Counted from the first letter of the stretch, positions 8,481-18,125 are shown. The stretch: DNA of 64,000 nt from Holophagae bacterium (GCA_030429565.1 JAUIFE010000014.1:62001-126000), one strand, 5' to 3'. The notes: generated by a model from the sequence alone, not told the origin. Program-made: numbers and translations.

Positions 8481-10037
8481 TTGCAAAAATCCCGTTTCGG
8501 CCGCACCCTCGCCAACGCCGCTCTTGCGGCTGAGATCATGAATTTAAACAAGTTGGCCAAAGAAAACGACCCGCTCGTCCTAGACACAGCGCGGCGCCAC
8601 CTGGCCAAACGCATGGGTCAAATGCGCGGCCTGCCGCAAAAGATCGGCCAACTTTTTTCACTGGCCGCCGATGAAACCAAAGCCGAGGCCTACGCCGATC
8701 TGCACCAGGGCGGGCAACCTTTACCACTCAGTCACTTTCTCGCCGCCTTGGAAAAAAACAGCAGTCGTCCCTGGACCAGCATGCTCGCCGATATTGAAGA
8801 ACAAGGCAACGCCGCGTCCATTGGCCAAGTCCACCGCGCGCACAGCCACGATCACGGCGAAGTGGCCGTTAAGGTATCTTTTCCCGGAATCGACAAGGCC
8901 CTTCGCGCCGACTTGGCCACCCTCAAAACCGTCGCCAAAGCACAAGGCCTCTTCGGCGGCGCGTCCATCGACGCCCTCGTCGCTCAGCTTGGCCGCGACA
9001 TCGAAGCCGAACTCGATTACGAACGCGAAGCCGCGTTACAGGAACGCTACCGCACCTCGATCACCAACCCAGCCGAAATTGTGGTGCCCGCCGTCGTCGG
9101 CGCACTCTCCGGCCCCGGTGTTTTGGTGAGCCACTGGCAGTCAGGTCACACACTGGCGGAAACCCTGTCCTGGCCGCAAACCTGCCGATTTCGTTTAGCC
9201 GCAGCGTTGGTCAAACACTGTTTCACCATGCTATTCGACCACGGCCTCGCCCACGCCGATCCCCACCAGGGCAACTACCGCTTCCGCCGCGACCCCGAAC
9301 AAATCGTGCTTTACGATTTTGGGTCGGTGTTGCAATTGGATCGCGAGCGACGACTCGCCCTGCTGGCACTCATCCGCGCCACGCAATGCGGTCAGGGTGA
9401 TCCCTTCTCCCTGCTAACGCGTTTGGGATTTAACCCCGCACTCTTAATGCCCATGCGCCACAAGTTGCCTCACCTCTGTACCATTCTTTTCGAACCCTTT
9501 CACTCACCGGCAAAATTCGATCCAACCAACTGGAACCGCAACGAACGGCTGACCGACTTACTCGGCGACGACCGCTGGAATTTCCGGCTCAGCGCCCCGG
9601 CCGATATGATCTTCTTGGTACGCTGCTTCCAAGGCCTGTTGTTTTACCTCAACCGCTGGCAAACCCAGGTTTCATGGCATTTGCTCTTACAGCCCTTGCT
9701 GACGCGCCACCAAACAGCGCTGGACGCCCTGCAAAACGGCGCCGTCGGCGACGCCGATTTCAGCTCAGTCGCACAACACCTCGCGGTCACGCTTTGGCGC
9801 GACGGTGTCAAAAAAGTGCACCTGCGTTTTCCCGCCGACGCCGTCGAGCGACTGGAAAGCCTGATTGGCGACGACATTCACGCCAAAATCAGCCACGCGG
9901 GGATTGATCTCGCGGCCGTCAAACGCCAAGCGCGCCGCCACGCCTACCGCCCCACCACCCTCATCGATTACCAAGATCCCGCGGAAAACCGGCGCATTGT
10001 CGTCGCGCTTGGGCTCGGTAAACCGGACGGCGCTTAA
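8481..10037 (+). CDS. ABC1/UbiB-family atypical kinase
   Basis: The 518-residue protein is of the AarF/UbiB/COQ8 family of atypical kinase-like ATPases, usually linked to quinone or lipid metabolism. The diagnostic KxGQ motif is KIGQ at 54-57. The Ala-rich nucleotide loop is AASIGQVH (111-118), the VAIK-like lysine is in VAVKV (K131), and the catalytic/metal region is HADPHQGN (258-265) followed by YDFG (278-281). The start is TTG 8481 with GAAAGGA at 8465-8471; no family residues precede it. The C-terminal part is typical helical sequence, and I see no terminal membrane anchor like that of UbiB. No ubiquinone or menaquinone gene is nearby, so the physiological substrate is unknown. Its stop overlaps the convergent PilZ-gene stop. 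Confidence 0.85.
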   Translation: MQKSRFGRTLANAALAAEIMNLNKLAKENDPLVLDTARRHLAKRMGQMRGLPQKIGQLFSLAADETKAEAYADLHQGGQPLPLSHFLAALEKNSSRPWTSMLADIEEQGNAASIGQVHRAHSHDHGEVAVKVSFPGIDKALRADLATLKTVAKAQGLFGGASIDALVAQLGRDIEAELDYEREAALQERYRTSITNPAEIVVPAVVGALSGPGVLVSHWQSGHTLAETLSWPQTCRFRLAAALVKHCFTMLFDHGLAHADPHQGNYRFRRDPEQIVLYDFGSVLQLDRERRLALLALIRATQCGQGDPFSLLTRLGFNPALLMPMRHKLPHLCTILFEPFHSPAKFDPTNWNRNERLTDLLGDDRWNFRLSAPADMIFLVRCFQGLLFYLNRWQTQVSWHLLLQPLLTRHQTALDALQNGAVGDADFSSVAQHLAVTLWRDGVKKVHLRFPADAVERLESLIGDDIHAKISHAGIDLAAVKRQARRHAYRPTTLIDYQDPAENRRIVVALGLGKPDGA

Positions 10038-11200
10038 GATGTTTGATGCGGCGTTTTTTTCATGTAGTAGCCGTCTACCGCTTTGAACAGAAACAGCACC
10101 TTAAACTTGTTGAGATCGACCACCGCCTTACTTTCACCGGCGTCGTCGATCAACCGTTCAACCGTTTCCGGCGCCACCTCGCGCCCGTAAAACATGCGTA
10201 CCGTACCCGCCGGCGTCAGGCTTGCCAGCCGTTTGAGCTGCGTCAAACCCTCCAGATCTTGGCGGTTGATCTCGTACAGAATGAGGTGGGGTTTGAGTTC
10301 GAGGTGGTTGCGCACATCGGTGACACTGGTGCTGCAATGCAACACGTTGAACTTGCGGTTGAGCGCGCCGTAAAGCGACTCATACCAATCCTTTTGTTCG
10401 CCCGCGACCAGCGCCGTCGGCTTGCCACTCGGTTTTTCGAGCACGACCGGTCGCGACACCCCGCTCAGGCTTTTCTCCGAGGTCTCCATCGCCGCTATTT
10501 TTTTCTGCGACTCCACCATGGCACGCTGTTCCTCGCGACGCTGCTTAACAATAAAGCGGTACAGGCTACTTTTGGCTTCCTGCGGCAGCTCCTGAAACTG
10601 CAGGCCCATCTTGTTGCCGGCCAAATAGCGAATCTCGGCCGACGTGGAAATGCGCAGCTCGTTGTTGATGCGTAAGTCGATCAACACCACCAAACCGCGT
10701 TTGAGGCTGATACCACTCATCGACCAGCGCGGATCAAGTCGCACGCCCGCGCCCGTCATCGAAACGTCGGCAAGGGCCGCTTTGAGCAAATCGAAGGAAT
10801 TGGTGGAAAAAGTGACCGTCGGTTTATCGGGGAATTTGGAAACACGGTAGGCGCCGCGATGCTCGTCTTGCACCATCGATTCCGGTACGCGAAACTTCAG
10901 CGTTTGCATGTTGCGCACCAAGCCGAGGCCGACCAACGAGGTTGCACCGCGGTAGAGGGACAGCTCGTAGGGGAAATAAACTTCCAGCTCCTTGCCGCGC
11001 AGTTGGTATAGCACCTCGTCACGGGTCAGCGTGTTCTTCACCTGAAAAATGGTTTGATCGTAATCCAACACATCAGAAACAACTTTAAAACCCTCGGTTG
11101 TAATCGACGCGGGGTCACGATCAACCAGGACCATCTTGAGCAGGAGCTCGATCTCTTTCGGTTGTAGTGTCTTTTGTTTCCCAAAGAGCCCACGTAACAT
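10034..11200 (-). CDS. PilZ-domain protein with receiver-like C-terminus
   Basis: The 388-residue cytosolic protein appears to be a c-di-GMP effector. Residues about 20-105 look like a YcgR/PilZN-type beta domain. The PilZ domain follows with the RxxxR motif as RGAYR (115-119) and the D-S-G motif as DVSMTGAGV (145-153), so the ligand-binding residues are present. A charged helix (about 225-265) links to a tail of about 90 residues whose alternating pattern (FNVLHCSTSVTDVRNHL, HLILYEI, GTVRMFYG) resembles a response-regulator receiver. The tail lacks the expected acidic pair and phospho-Asp. ATG 11200 is chosen over TTG/ATG options further upstream because homology begins here; the ribosome binding site is weak. 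It is transcribed toward, and shares a TTAA stop overlap with, the ABC1 kinase gene. Confidence 0.75.
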   Translation of the reverse strand: MLRGLFGKQKTLQPKEIELLLKMVLVDRDPASITTEGFKVVSDVLDYDQTIFQVKNTLTRDEVLYQLRGKELEVYFPYELSLYRGATSLVGLGLVRNMQTLKFRVPESMVQDEHRGAYRVSKFPDKPTVTFSTNSFDLLKAALADVSMTGAGVRLDPRWSMSGISLKRGLVVLIDLRINNELRISTSAEIRYLAGNKMGLQFQELPQEAKSSLYRFIVKQRREEQRAMVESQKKIAAMETSEKSLSGVSRPVVLEKPSGKPTALVAGEQKDWYESLYGALNRKFNVLHCSTSVTDVRNHLELKPHLILYEINRQDLEGLTQLKRLASLTPAGTVRMFYGREVAPETVERLIDDAGESKAVVDLNKFKVLFLFKAVDGYYMKKTPHQTS

Positions 11201-11356
11201 GACGATCCAGCCACAGAAATTTTGCAGCGTGCCGGCACCGTTCGGCCGACCCGGCGTTTTATTCGGTACCAAGTTTATCGGTCTACCAAAAAAAAGGTTG
11301 AATGGTCCGCCCGGTTCACCACCGGCGTCGACGACGCCGCCGCGCCAAGACGCCTG

Positions 11357-11815
11357 TTACCGCGTAAACAAGGTGTCGGAGTCCAGCCACAGGGTCACCG
11401 GTCCGTCGTTGCACAAACTCACCTGCATGTCGGCGCCGAACCGGCCACGCCCAACCTGACCAACGCCGAGCGCTTCGAAAGCGGCCGCAAAGGTTTCCAC
11501 CATCGGCTCAGCGATCGCCGGCGCTGCCGCACCCGTGAAGGACGGCCGTCGTCCCTTGCGCGCATCGCCGTAAAGCGTGAACTGGGACACCACCAGGACG
11601 CCCCCGCCAACGTCTAACAAGGAACGATCAAACTTACCTTCTTCATTGGGAAACAACCGCAAATGGACAATTTTTTCAGCCATGCGCCGCGCCAAGGCTT
11701 CGTCGTCACCGGCGGCCGAGCCCACCAACAACAGATAACCCTGCGCAATCGCACCCGTCGCCTCTCCCGCGACTTCCACTTTTGCGTGACCCACACGCTG
11801 CAACAATACGCGCAT
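11357..11815 (-). CDS. dtd: D-aminoacyl-tRNA deacylase
   Basis: DTD hydrolyses D-amino acids (and glycine) mischarged on tRNA, acting in the cytosol as a homodimer. The 152-residue length is typical. It starts MRVLLQRVGHAKVEVAG, and the two active-site motifs are intact: SQFTLYGD (around residues 77-84) and the Gly-cisPro type NDGPVTLWLDS near the C-terminus. The start at 11815 is at the family position. The gene is monocistronic and points toward the PilZ gene. Confidence 0.97.
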   Translation of the reverse strand: MRVLLQRVGHAKVEVAGEATGAIAQGYLLLVGSAAGDDEALARRMAEKIVHLRLFPNEEGKFDRSLLDVGGGVLVVSQFTLYGDARKGRRPSFTGAAAPAIAEPMVETFAAAFEALGVGQVGRGRFGADMQVSLCNDGPVTLWLDSDTLFTR

Positions 11816-12240
11816 AACCGCTCCTTTTGATCGATCTCGGCGGCCCCTTCCTCAGGCGCCCCCTTCATGGAAACCGCTGGTTTTGACGTGCTTTTTTGCC
11901 ATCGCTACCGCGCCCCCAAAGCCTGAACGCCAAAATGTAACAGGACCCGGTCACCACCGCAACCAGTGCGCCGCTAACTTTGTTCAGCTTGAAGTATCCA
12001 TCCCTGCCAAAAGCCGGCATAATACAAAGGATTCCACCAAACCTCATTTTCATGGCGTATGGCAACTTCGACTTCGTCGTTGTTTCGCTTAACGCGTTCT
12101 CGTTTTTCTCCGGGCTCGGCACCACGCCACCACCGTCCCCGGCGCTTTCTCGACGAACCGTTGCTTGATTCGACGTTTTCATTTTCTCTAGAGGTTGCCC
12201 GCCGCGTTAACACCACCTCGGCCGCGGGATTTTCTCAGTT
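11816..12240. other. dtd-cheA intergenic region
   Basis: This 425-nt stretch lies between divergent dtd and cheA. A frame on the minus strand (11865-12182) could encode a basic peptide with one hydrophobic segment, but it has no convincing ribosome binding site or recognisable family. I regard the region as mainly regulatory. No clear -35/-10 pair was identified. Confidence 0.35.
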
Positions 12241-14514
12241 ATGTCGCAACATTCGCCTGAAGAGCTCGATATTTTCATCGAATTCGCTGAAGACAGCCGA
12301 AATATGCTCGACGACATCAATAACAACCTCGAAGCGTTGTACGGGCACCCGGCCGACCTGACCTCCGTCTGGCACAACCTCCAGCACCATTTCCACGCCA
12401 TCAAGGACAGTGCTGATTTCTTGAACCTGGCGCCCATTTTCCAACTGGTTTCGCCGCTCACCGCCTTCTTTCAAGGCCCGGCCGATCTCGAGCGCATCGA
12501 CACGCATTTTATGGACCTAAGTGCTCGCTGCATGAACCGCCTTTTTATGATGCTGGACCTGCTCCAAGCAGCCGATCTCGAAAGCTTTTTTGCCCATGAC
12601 ATTAACGACCTGCTCGCCGGCTTTGACCATCTCCATCCAACGAACACCACCCCCGAACCACAAGCAGCGGTCGCCGGCGATTTCTACGATATTGGTTCCG
12701 AAGACGATTTACCCGAAGAATTGCGCATCAGCATCACACCCGAGATGTTGAAAATTTTCCACGTCGAAGCCGAGGAACAACTGGAACAAACCGAAACCTG
12801 TCTGTTGGCACTCGAGCAGAACATCGGTGATCAGGAAGCCATCGACTCCGCCTTCCGCGCCATGCACACCTTTAAGGGCAATTGCGGTTTGTTTAACTTC
12901 GCCCAACTCGAATCCATCGGTCACAGCTTTGAATCGGTGCTTGAAGACTACAAAAGCAAAGTCCTCAAGCCGGACAGCAAAGGCATCAGCCTAATGCTCA
13001 AAGTCGTTGACGAACTTAAAAACACGGTCACCAACCTCAACGACAACGACGGCAAAATCGAATTAGCCGAGACCTGGGTCAAGTTGCTCGACGATTACCA
13101 GAAAACCGGTTTAACCCAAATGATCGCCGAGGTCAGTGCGCAAGGCCACTCCGGCCTGCTGGGCGAAATCCTCATTGAATTGGGTTTTTTGGACACCAAC
13201 GGATTGGAAACAGCCTTGCAGCGCCAAGCCTTGCCGCTCGGCGAGATCTTGCAAACGCAAGGTGAGATCAACGCCCACCAGCTCGAAACCGCGTTAAAGG
13301 TCCAAGAAGAACGGCGCAACAACCAACCGACCGTCAGCAACACGCCGACCAACAACAAAAACAACATTCGCGTGGATTTGGTTAAATTGGACGGCTTGAT
13401 TACCCTGGTCGGCGAGTTAATCGTCGCCGAAAACATGGTCACCGCCAATCCCGATTTGGCCGGCCGCCGCTTGGAAAATTTCCGCAAAGCGGCCAACCAG
13501 CTCAACCGCATCTCGCGCGACTTACAAGACAGCGTCATGCGTCTGCGCATGCTGCCCATCGGCCCGACCTTCCGCAAAATGAATCGGGTCGTGCGCGACG
13601 TCGCCCAAAAACAGGGCAAACGCGTCGAGTTGATGATCAGCGGTGAGGATACCGAGGTCGACAAAAGTATCGTTGAAGCCATCTCCAACCCGCTGCTGCA
13701 CCTCATCCGCAACGCCATCGATCACGGCATTGAGGCACCCACACAACGGGAGGCCGTTCAAAAACCGAAAAACGGCAAGGTCTGGCTCAACGCCGCCCAC
13801 GAAGGCGGTGAAATCATCATCGAGGTGCGCGACGACGGCCGCGGCATCGATAAGGAAGCGGTACTGGAGAAAGCACGCCAAAAAGGGCTGTGGCAAAAAC
13901 AAGAAGAACCCAGTGACGAGCGCATCTACGGCATGATCTTCGAACCGGGTTTTTCAACCGCCGGTCAGGTTACCGATATCAGCGGGCGCGGGGTCGGCAT
14001 GGACGTTGTTCGCCAAAGCGTTGAAGCCGTAAAAGGCACGATTAAGACCCACAGTCAACTCGGCGAAGGCACCACCTTCACCATTCGCATTCCACTGACA
14101 TTGGCAATTGTCGAAGGCATGTTGGTACGTGTTGGCTATGCGCTTTACACCATTCCCCTGCGATACATCCGCGAATCGCTGCGCTGCCACAGCCGCCAAA
14201 TTCACATCGACGTCGACCGCCGTGCTCACTTGCGCCTGCGCGACGAGCTCATTCCCATCGTGCCGCTCAGCGAGTTCTTTAAAACCATCCGCGATTGCGA
14301 CCGCTTGGAAGACGGCATCATTGTCGTCGTCGAGCACGGCACCCAAAAGGTCGCGCTGTTTGCCGACGAAATTCGCGGCCAATACCAAACCGTTATCAAA
14401 GGTCTGTCGGCCTATTTGGGCAGCGTGCGCGGCGTCTCCGGCACCTCCATCCTCAGTGACGGCAGCATCAGCTTGATCCTCAACATCCAAACCATCGTCA
14501 ACGAATTCGTATGA
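12241..14514 (+). CDS. cheA: chemotaxis histidine kinase CheA with two HPt domains
   Basis: The 757-residue kinase has an atypical N-terminus. A first HPt-like helical bundle (about 5-125) carries HAIKDS, with a retained His52 but Asp where the canonical HxxKG has Gly. The second HPt (about 165-285) has the canonical MHTFKGN with His209. Two 24-residue repeats follow at 306-329 and 332-355 (pattern LGEIL..G......LETAL..Q), resembling MshEN/GspE-N motifs, then an Asn-rich linker. The dimerisation helices (about 375-440) carry MRLRMLPI. The ATPase domain has the N box HLIRNAIDHG, the G1 box DDGRGID and the G2 box GRGVGMD. A CheW-like domain (about 625-757) binds CheW and receptors. cheW and a receptor follow directly, so this is a dedicated signalling unit. 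No cheY, cheB or cheR lies in the window. Confidence 0.95.
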   Translation: MSQHSPEELDIFIEFAEDSRNMLDDINNNLEALYGHPADLTSVWHNLQHHFHAIKDSADFLNLAPIFQLVSPLTAFFQGPADLERIDTHFMDLSARCMNRLFMMLDLLQAADLESFFAHDINDLLAGFDHLHPTNTTPEPQAAVAGDFYDIGSEDDLPEELRISITPEMLKIFHVEAEEQLEQTETCLLALEQNIGDQEAIDSAFRAMHTFKGNCGLFNFAQLESIGHSFESVLEDYKSKVLKPDSKGISLMLKVVDELKNTVTNLNDNDGKIELAETWVKLLDDYQKTGLTQMIAEVSAQGHSGLLGEILIELGFLDTNGLETALQRQALPLGEILQTQGEINAHQLETALKVQEERRNNQPTVSNTPTNNKNNIRVDLVKLDGLITLVGELIVAENMVTANPDLAGRRLENFRKAANQLNRISRDLQDSVMRLRMLPIGPTFRKMNRVVRDVAQKQGKRVELMISGEDTEVDKSIVEAISNPLLHLIRNAIDHGIEAPTQREAVQKPKNGKVWLNAAHEGGEIIIEVRDDGRGIDKEAVLEKARQKGLWQKQEEPSDERIYGMIFEPGFSTAGQVTDISGRGVGMDVVRQSVEAVKGTIKTHSQLGEGTTFTIRIPLTLAIVEGMLVRVGYALYTIPLRYIRESLRCHSRQIHIDVDRRAHLRLRDELIPIVPLSEFFKTIRDCDRLEDGIIVVVEHGTQKVALFADEIRGQYQTVIKGLSAYLGSVRGVSGTSILSDGSISLILNIQTIVNEFV

Positions 14515-14710
14515 CCTCGCCAACCTCAACCAACCAAAGATAATTCGCCAAAACCATCAACACACCACCTCAAAGTTTGCCTTCCGGCAAAAATACCTCG
14601 CTCACCATTAATGAAACACCCCGTCTTGAACGATAAGTAGTGTGGTTTCATCCCGAGCTACAAATTAACCGCCCCCCCCCACGACCCCTTCTCATAAGGA
14701 GGCGTTTTTT

Positions 14711-15223
14711 ATGACGACCGAGAACGGCACGCTTGCCGAGGTCGTTGAGGACACCCAGGAAGGAAAATTCCTGACGTTTATCCTCGGCGACGAAGATTAC
14801 GGCTTAGCCATCCGTTTCGTTACGGAAATCATCGGCATCCAAAAAATCACTCCGGTTCCAGATTTGCCCGACTATGTCAAAGGTGTCATCAACTTGCGAG
14901 GCAAAGTGATTCCGGTAATGGATGTTCGTTTGCGTTTCGAAATGAAGCACCGCGATTACGATGAGCGAACCTGCATTGTCGTCATAAACGCCAAGGACAC
15001 CACCGTGGGCCTGATTGTCGACACCGTTTCCGAAGTTTTGGAAATCCCCGACAGTGACATCGAGGAATCCCAGCACTTCCGCAAAGGCAAAGGCAACCAG
15101 TTCATGCGTGGCATGGGCAAAGTCGGCGAGAAGGTCAAAATTTTGCTCGACGCCGAGGCGCTGCTATTCCGCAATGCGGCCCATGCACGCCCCCCTGAAA
15201 GTGCCCCGACCGTAGAACAGTGA
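14711..15223 (+). CDS. cheW: CheW chemotaxis coupling protein
   Basis: This 170-residue protein is a single CheW domain that bridges receptors to CheA. Typical stretches are LTFILGDEDYGLAI, VTEIIGIQKITPVP, LPDYVKGVINLRGKVIPVMD and VGLIVDTVSEVL. The Arg-containing INLRGKVIPV strand that contacts CheA is intact. A C-terminal tail of about 20 residues is Pro/Ala rich. ATG 14711 has a strong AAGGAGG at 14696-14702. It lies about 200 nt after cheA and 68 nt before the receptor gene, so co-transcription with the receptor is likely. The spacer before it contains a weak TTTGCC/GGCAAA hairpin. Confidence 0.95.
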   Translation: MTTENGTLAEVVEDTQEGKFLTFILGDEDYGLAIRFVTEIIGIQKITPVPDLPDYVKGVINLRGKVIPVMDVRLRFEMKHRDYDERTCIVVINAKDTTVGLIVDTVSEVLEIPDSDIEESQHFRKGKGNQFMRGMGKVGEKVKILLDAEALLFRNAAHARPPESAPTVEQ

Positions 15224-15291
15224 AGACGACGCGCCATTATTTTCGATTAGCCCGGCTTTAACCGTGGGCTCTTACCTGACAGGAGGAAATT

Positions 15292-18030
15292 ATGACAGAG
15301 GCAGGCGGAACCATTGACTTTGCCACCTTATTTCAGAGCAATCCAATTGCGACATTTATCGTGGATGCGGCCGCCAAGATCGTCGCTTGGAACGACGCCT
15401 GCGAGCAACTCACCGGCAAAAAGGCCGCCATGGTCGTCGGTAAAAAATGTTGGACGGCTTTTTACCCGAAACGCAAGGCGACCCCGATCGATCAGGCGCT
15501 GCGCGACGCCGAAACCATTGCAGAAAGCGTGACTTTCGAGCATCACGCCAGTCAGGAAGCGGTGACCTTGGCCCTCAAAGTTTCGCCCTGGCTGGACGAG
15601 GAAGGTGAACCCGCCGGCGCCACCGTCGTCCTCGAGGAACACAGCGCCACTGGGACCAACAGTCAAATGGTCTCCCAACTGCGCTCCTCCATCGAAGGCT
15701 CCGGGACCGCCATGATCATGGTTGACCGCAACCTCAACATCACCTACATCAATCCTGCTACGCGCCGCATGATCAGCCGCAATCTCGACGTGTTTAAGCG
15801 CGCATTTCCCGGATTTACCCTTGAGGGTATGGTTGGTTCCAACATCGACCGCTTCCACAAGGACCCCGCCGTCCAGCGCCGCATTCTCGGATCACCCGAA
15901 AACATGCCCTACGAGACCGACATCAAACTAGAGCACTTGACCTTTAACCTTCAGGTGACCGCCATGATTAACGAAAACGGCGATTACATCGGCAACACCC
16001 TCGAATGGTATGACGTCACCGAACGGCGCAGCAACCAGCGCGAAGTGGCGCGCCTCAAATCGGCCGTCGAAGGGTCCGGCACCGCGATGGTCACCATTGA
16101 CCGCGACTTTAATATCACCACGATTAACCCCGCATCCTATCGCTTGTTTAACGCCCACCTCGAGAAGTTTCGCGCCCAATATCCCGGCTTCTCACCCGAT
16201 AATCTGATTGGCGCCAACATCGATCAGTTTCACACCAAGCCCTCCGTCCAGCGCAAACTCTTGGCCGATCCCAAGAACCTGCCCCACCGCGCCGATATCA
16301 AAGTCGTTGACTTGCTTTTCGAGCTCAATGTTTCCGCCATGTACAGCGAATCCGGCGAGTACATCGGCAACGCACTCGAGTGGAAAGACGTCACCCGCTC
16401 GCGCGACCGCGCCCAACGCGCCACCGCCCTGGAATCAATGATCGAGGGCGCCGCCACCAATCTGATGATGTGCGACCGCGATCTGCACATCACCTTCTGT
16501 AACCCGGCCGTGCGCAACTTGCTTGCGCAATACACCGCTGAATTGCGCAAAGTTTTCCCCAACTTCGACCCCAACAATCTCATTGGCACCAACATTGACG
16601 ATTTCCACGAGAATCCCGCCAAACAGCGCGGCATTTTGACCGATGTCCGCAACCTGCCATACCGCAGTGAGATTAAGGTCGCCTCCCTCGAATTCGGCCT
16701 CAACGCCACCGCGCTATTCGACGACGACGGCAACCACATCGGGAACGCCGTTGAGTGGATCGACTACAATGAACGGGCACGTTACCGCGACTCGGTCACC
16801 GAACTGATCGAAGCTTGTAACGATGGCAACCTCCAGAAACGCGGCGGCACCGAACACCTCACCCAGTCGTATGTACCGATGATGCTTGGTATCAACAACA
16901 TCATCGACGCCATCGTCGCGCCCATTTCCGAGCTTAAGGAAAAGCTGACACGGGTTTCCGACGGCGACTTAACCGCGTTTGTAACCGGCGATTACCAGGG
17001 CGATCACGGCGCCCTTAAAACCTCGCTCAACGAAACACTGGACTCACTCAACGAGATTTTGGCCCAGGTCCAACTAACCGCCGAACAGGTCAACACCGGA
17101 GCCCGCCAGGTCTCCGATGCCAGCCAAAGCTTGTCACAAGGCGCCACAGAACAGGCCGCCGCACTCGAGCAAATCACCGCCTCGATGACCGAGATGGCCT
17201 CGCAAACGCGGCAAAACGCCGAAAACGCCACCCAGGCCAACCAACTCGCCATGCAAACGCGCTCTTCCGCCGAAAACGGCAATGCGCAAATGCAAGAGAT
17301 GTTGTCCAGCATGCGCGCCATCGACGAATCCAGCAAAAACATCTCCAAAATCATCAAAGTTATCGACGAAATCGCCTTCCAAACCAACCTGCTCGCCCTT
17401 AACGCGGCCGTCGAAGCGGCCCGCGCGGGCGTCCACGGCAAAGGTTTTGCCGTTGTTGCCGAGGAAGTGCGCAACCTGGCTGCACGTAGTGCCAACGCCG
17501 CCAAGGAAACCACCGCCTTAATTGAGGAATCCATCAAGAAGGTCAATACCGGCACCGAAATCGCGGGCCACACCGCCGGCGCCTTAACCGAAATCGTCGA
17601 CAGCATCACCAAGGTCACCGATTTGGTCGCCGAAATCGCCGCCGCCAGCAACGAGCAGGCCCAGGGCATTTCGCAGGTCAACAAAGCCTTGGGTCAGTTG
17701 GAACAAGTCACCCAGCAGAACACGGCCAACGCGGAGGAAAGCGCCGCCGCCAGCCAGGAACTGTCCAGCCAGTCCGCGCATCTGCGCGAAATCATGACCA
17801 AGTTCAAACTGAAAAAACGCGAAGCCATTCAATCCCAGCAGGAAATCTCTCCCGAAATGATGCAGATGTTCCAGGAGTTCATGGCGCAAAAAATGGGTTT
17901 ATCGGCGCCCGCGATCCCCTCGCGTACGCCGGCCGCCAACAGCTACGGCGCCCCGGCTAAAACCGGCGGTAACGCCATCGACCCTAGCAAAATCATCTCG
18001 CTTGACGACAACGAGTTCGGAAAGTACTGA
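15292..18030 (+). CDS. soluble methyl-accepting chemotaxis protein with four PAS domains
   Basis: The 912-residue receptor has no membrane segment, so it senses cytosolic signals. PAS1 (about 10-117) is distinct. PAS2 (about 131-246), PAS3 (254-370) and PAS4 (378-495) are clearly paralogous: each has EGxxT near its start, an (I/L)GxNIDxFHxxPxxQR segment and a WxDxxxR end, pointing to two duplications. A HAMP-like segment (about 535-590) leads into the coiled coil. The highly conserved signalling tip EIAFQTNLLALNAAVEAARA lies at about 690-710, followed by GFAVVAEEVRNLA. ATG 15292 has AGGAGG just upstream. This PAS type can bind heme or FAD in other receptors, but the ligand cannot be read here. 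It is probably the partner of the upstream CheA/CheW. Confidence 0.95.
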   Translation: MTEAGGTIDFATLFQSNPIATFIVDAAAKIVAWNDACEQLTGKKAAMVVGKKCWTAFYPKRKATPIDQALRDAETIAESVTFEHHASQEAVTLALKVSPWLDEEGEPAGATVVLEEHSATGTNSQMVSQLRSSIEGSGTAMIMVDRNLNITYINPATRRMISRNLDVFKRAFPGFTLEGMVGSNIDRFHKDPAVQRRILGSPENMPYETDIKLEHLTFNLQVTAMINENGDYIGNTLEWYDVTERRSNQREVARLKSAVEGSGTAMVTIDRDFNITTINPASYRLFNAHLEKFRAQYPGFSPDNLIGANIDQFHTKPSVQRKLLADPKNLPHRADIKVVDLLFELNVSAMYSESGEYIGNALEWKDVTRSRDRAQRATALESMIEGAATNLMMCDRDLHITFCNPAVRNLLAQYTAELRKVFPNFDPNNLIGTNIDDFHENPAKQRGILTDVRNLPYRSEIKVASLEFGLNATALFDDDGNHIGNAVEWIDYNERARYRDSVTELIEACNDGNLQKRGGTEHLTQSYVPMMLGINNIIDAIVAPISELKEKLTRVSDGDLTAFVTGDYQGDHGALKTSLNETLDSLNEILAQVQLTAEQVNTGARQVSDASQSLSQGATEQAAALEQITASMTEMASQTRQNAENATQANQLAMQTRSSAENGNAQMQEMLSSMRAIDESSKNISKIIKVIDEIAFQTNLLALNAAVEAARAGVHGKGFAVVAEEVRNLAARSANAAKETTALIEESIKKVNTGTEIAGHTAGALTEIVDSITKVTDLVAEIAAASNEQAQGISQVNKALGQLEQVTQQNTANAEESAAASQELSSQSAHLREIMTKFKLKKREAIQSQQEISPEMMQMFQEFMAQKMGLSAPAIPSRTPAANSYGAPAKTGGNAIDPSKIISLDDNEFGKY

Positions 18031-18043
18031 TCAAACGGCGCGT

Positions 18044-18090
18044 GCCGCAAGAGGTCGAACCGGGCTTCGCGCCGATCGGTCTCTTGCGGC
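18044..18090. terminator. inverted repeat between convergent genes, terminator-like
   Basis: GCCGCAAGAG (18044-18053) and CTCTTGCGGC (18081-18090) are perfectly complementary around a 27-nt GC-rich loop that can pair further. It lies between the receptor gene (+) and the FecCD permease gene (-). There is no T run, so termination is plausible but not proven. Confidence 0.45.
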
Positions 18091-18125
18091 CCTTTCCCTT
18101 CTCTAATATGCGACGAACCACCTCG

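Noticed and set aside
11865..12182. Minus-strand frame of 105 codons between dtd and cheA
   Set aside because: It has only one short hydrophobic stretch, a highly charged remainder and no ribosome binding site. It is mentioned in the intergenic entry but not called as a gene.
14575..14590. TTTGCC/GGCAAA hairpin between cheA and cheW as a terminator
   Set aside because: The stem is only 6 bp and no T run follows on the + strand.
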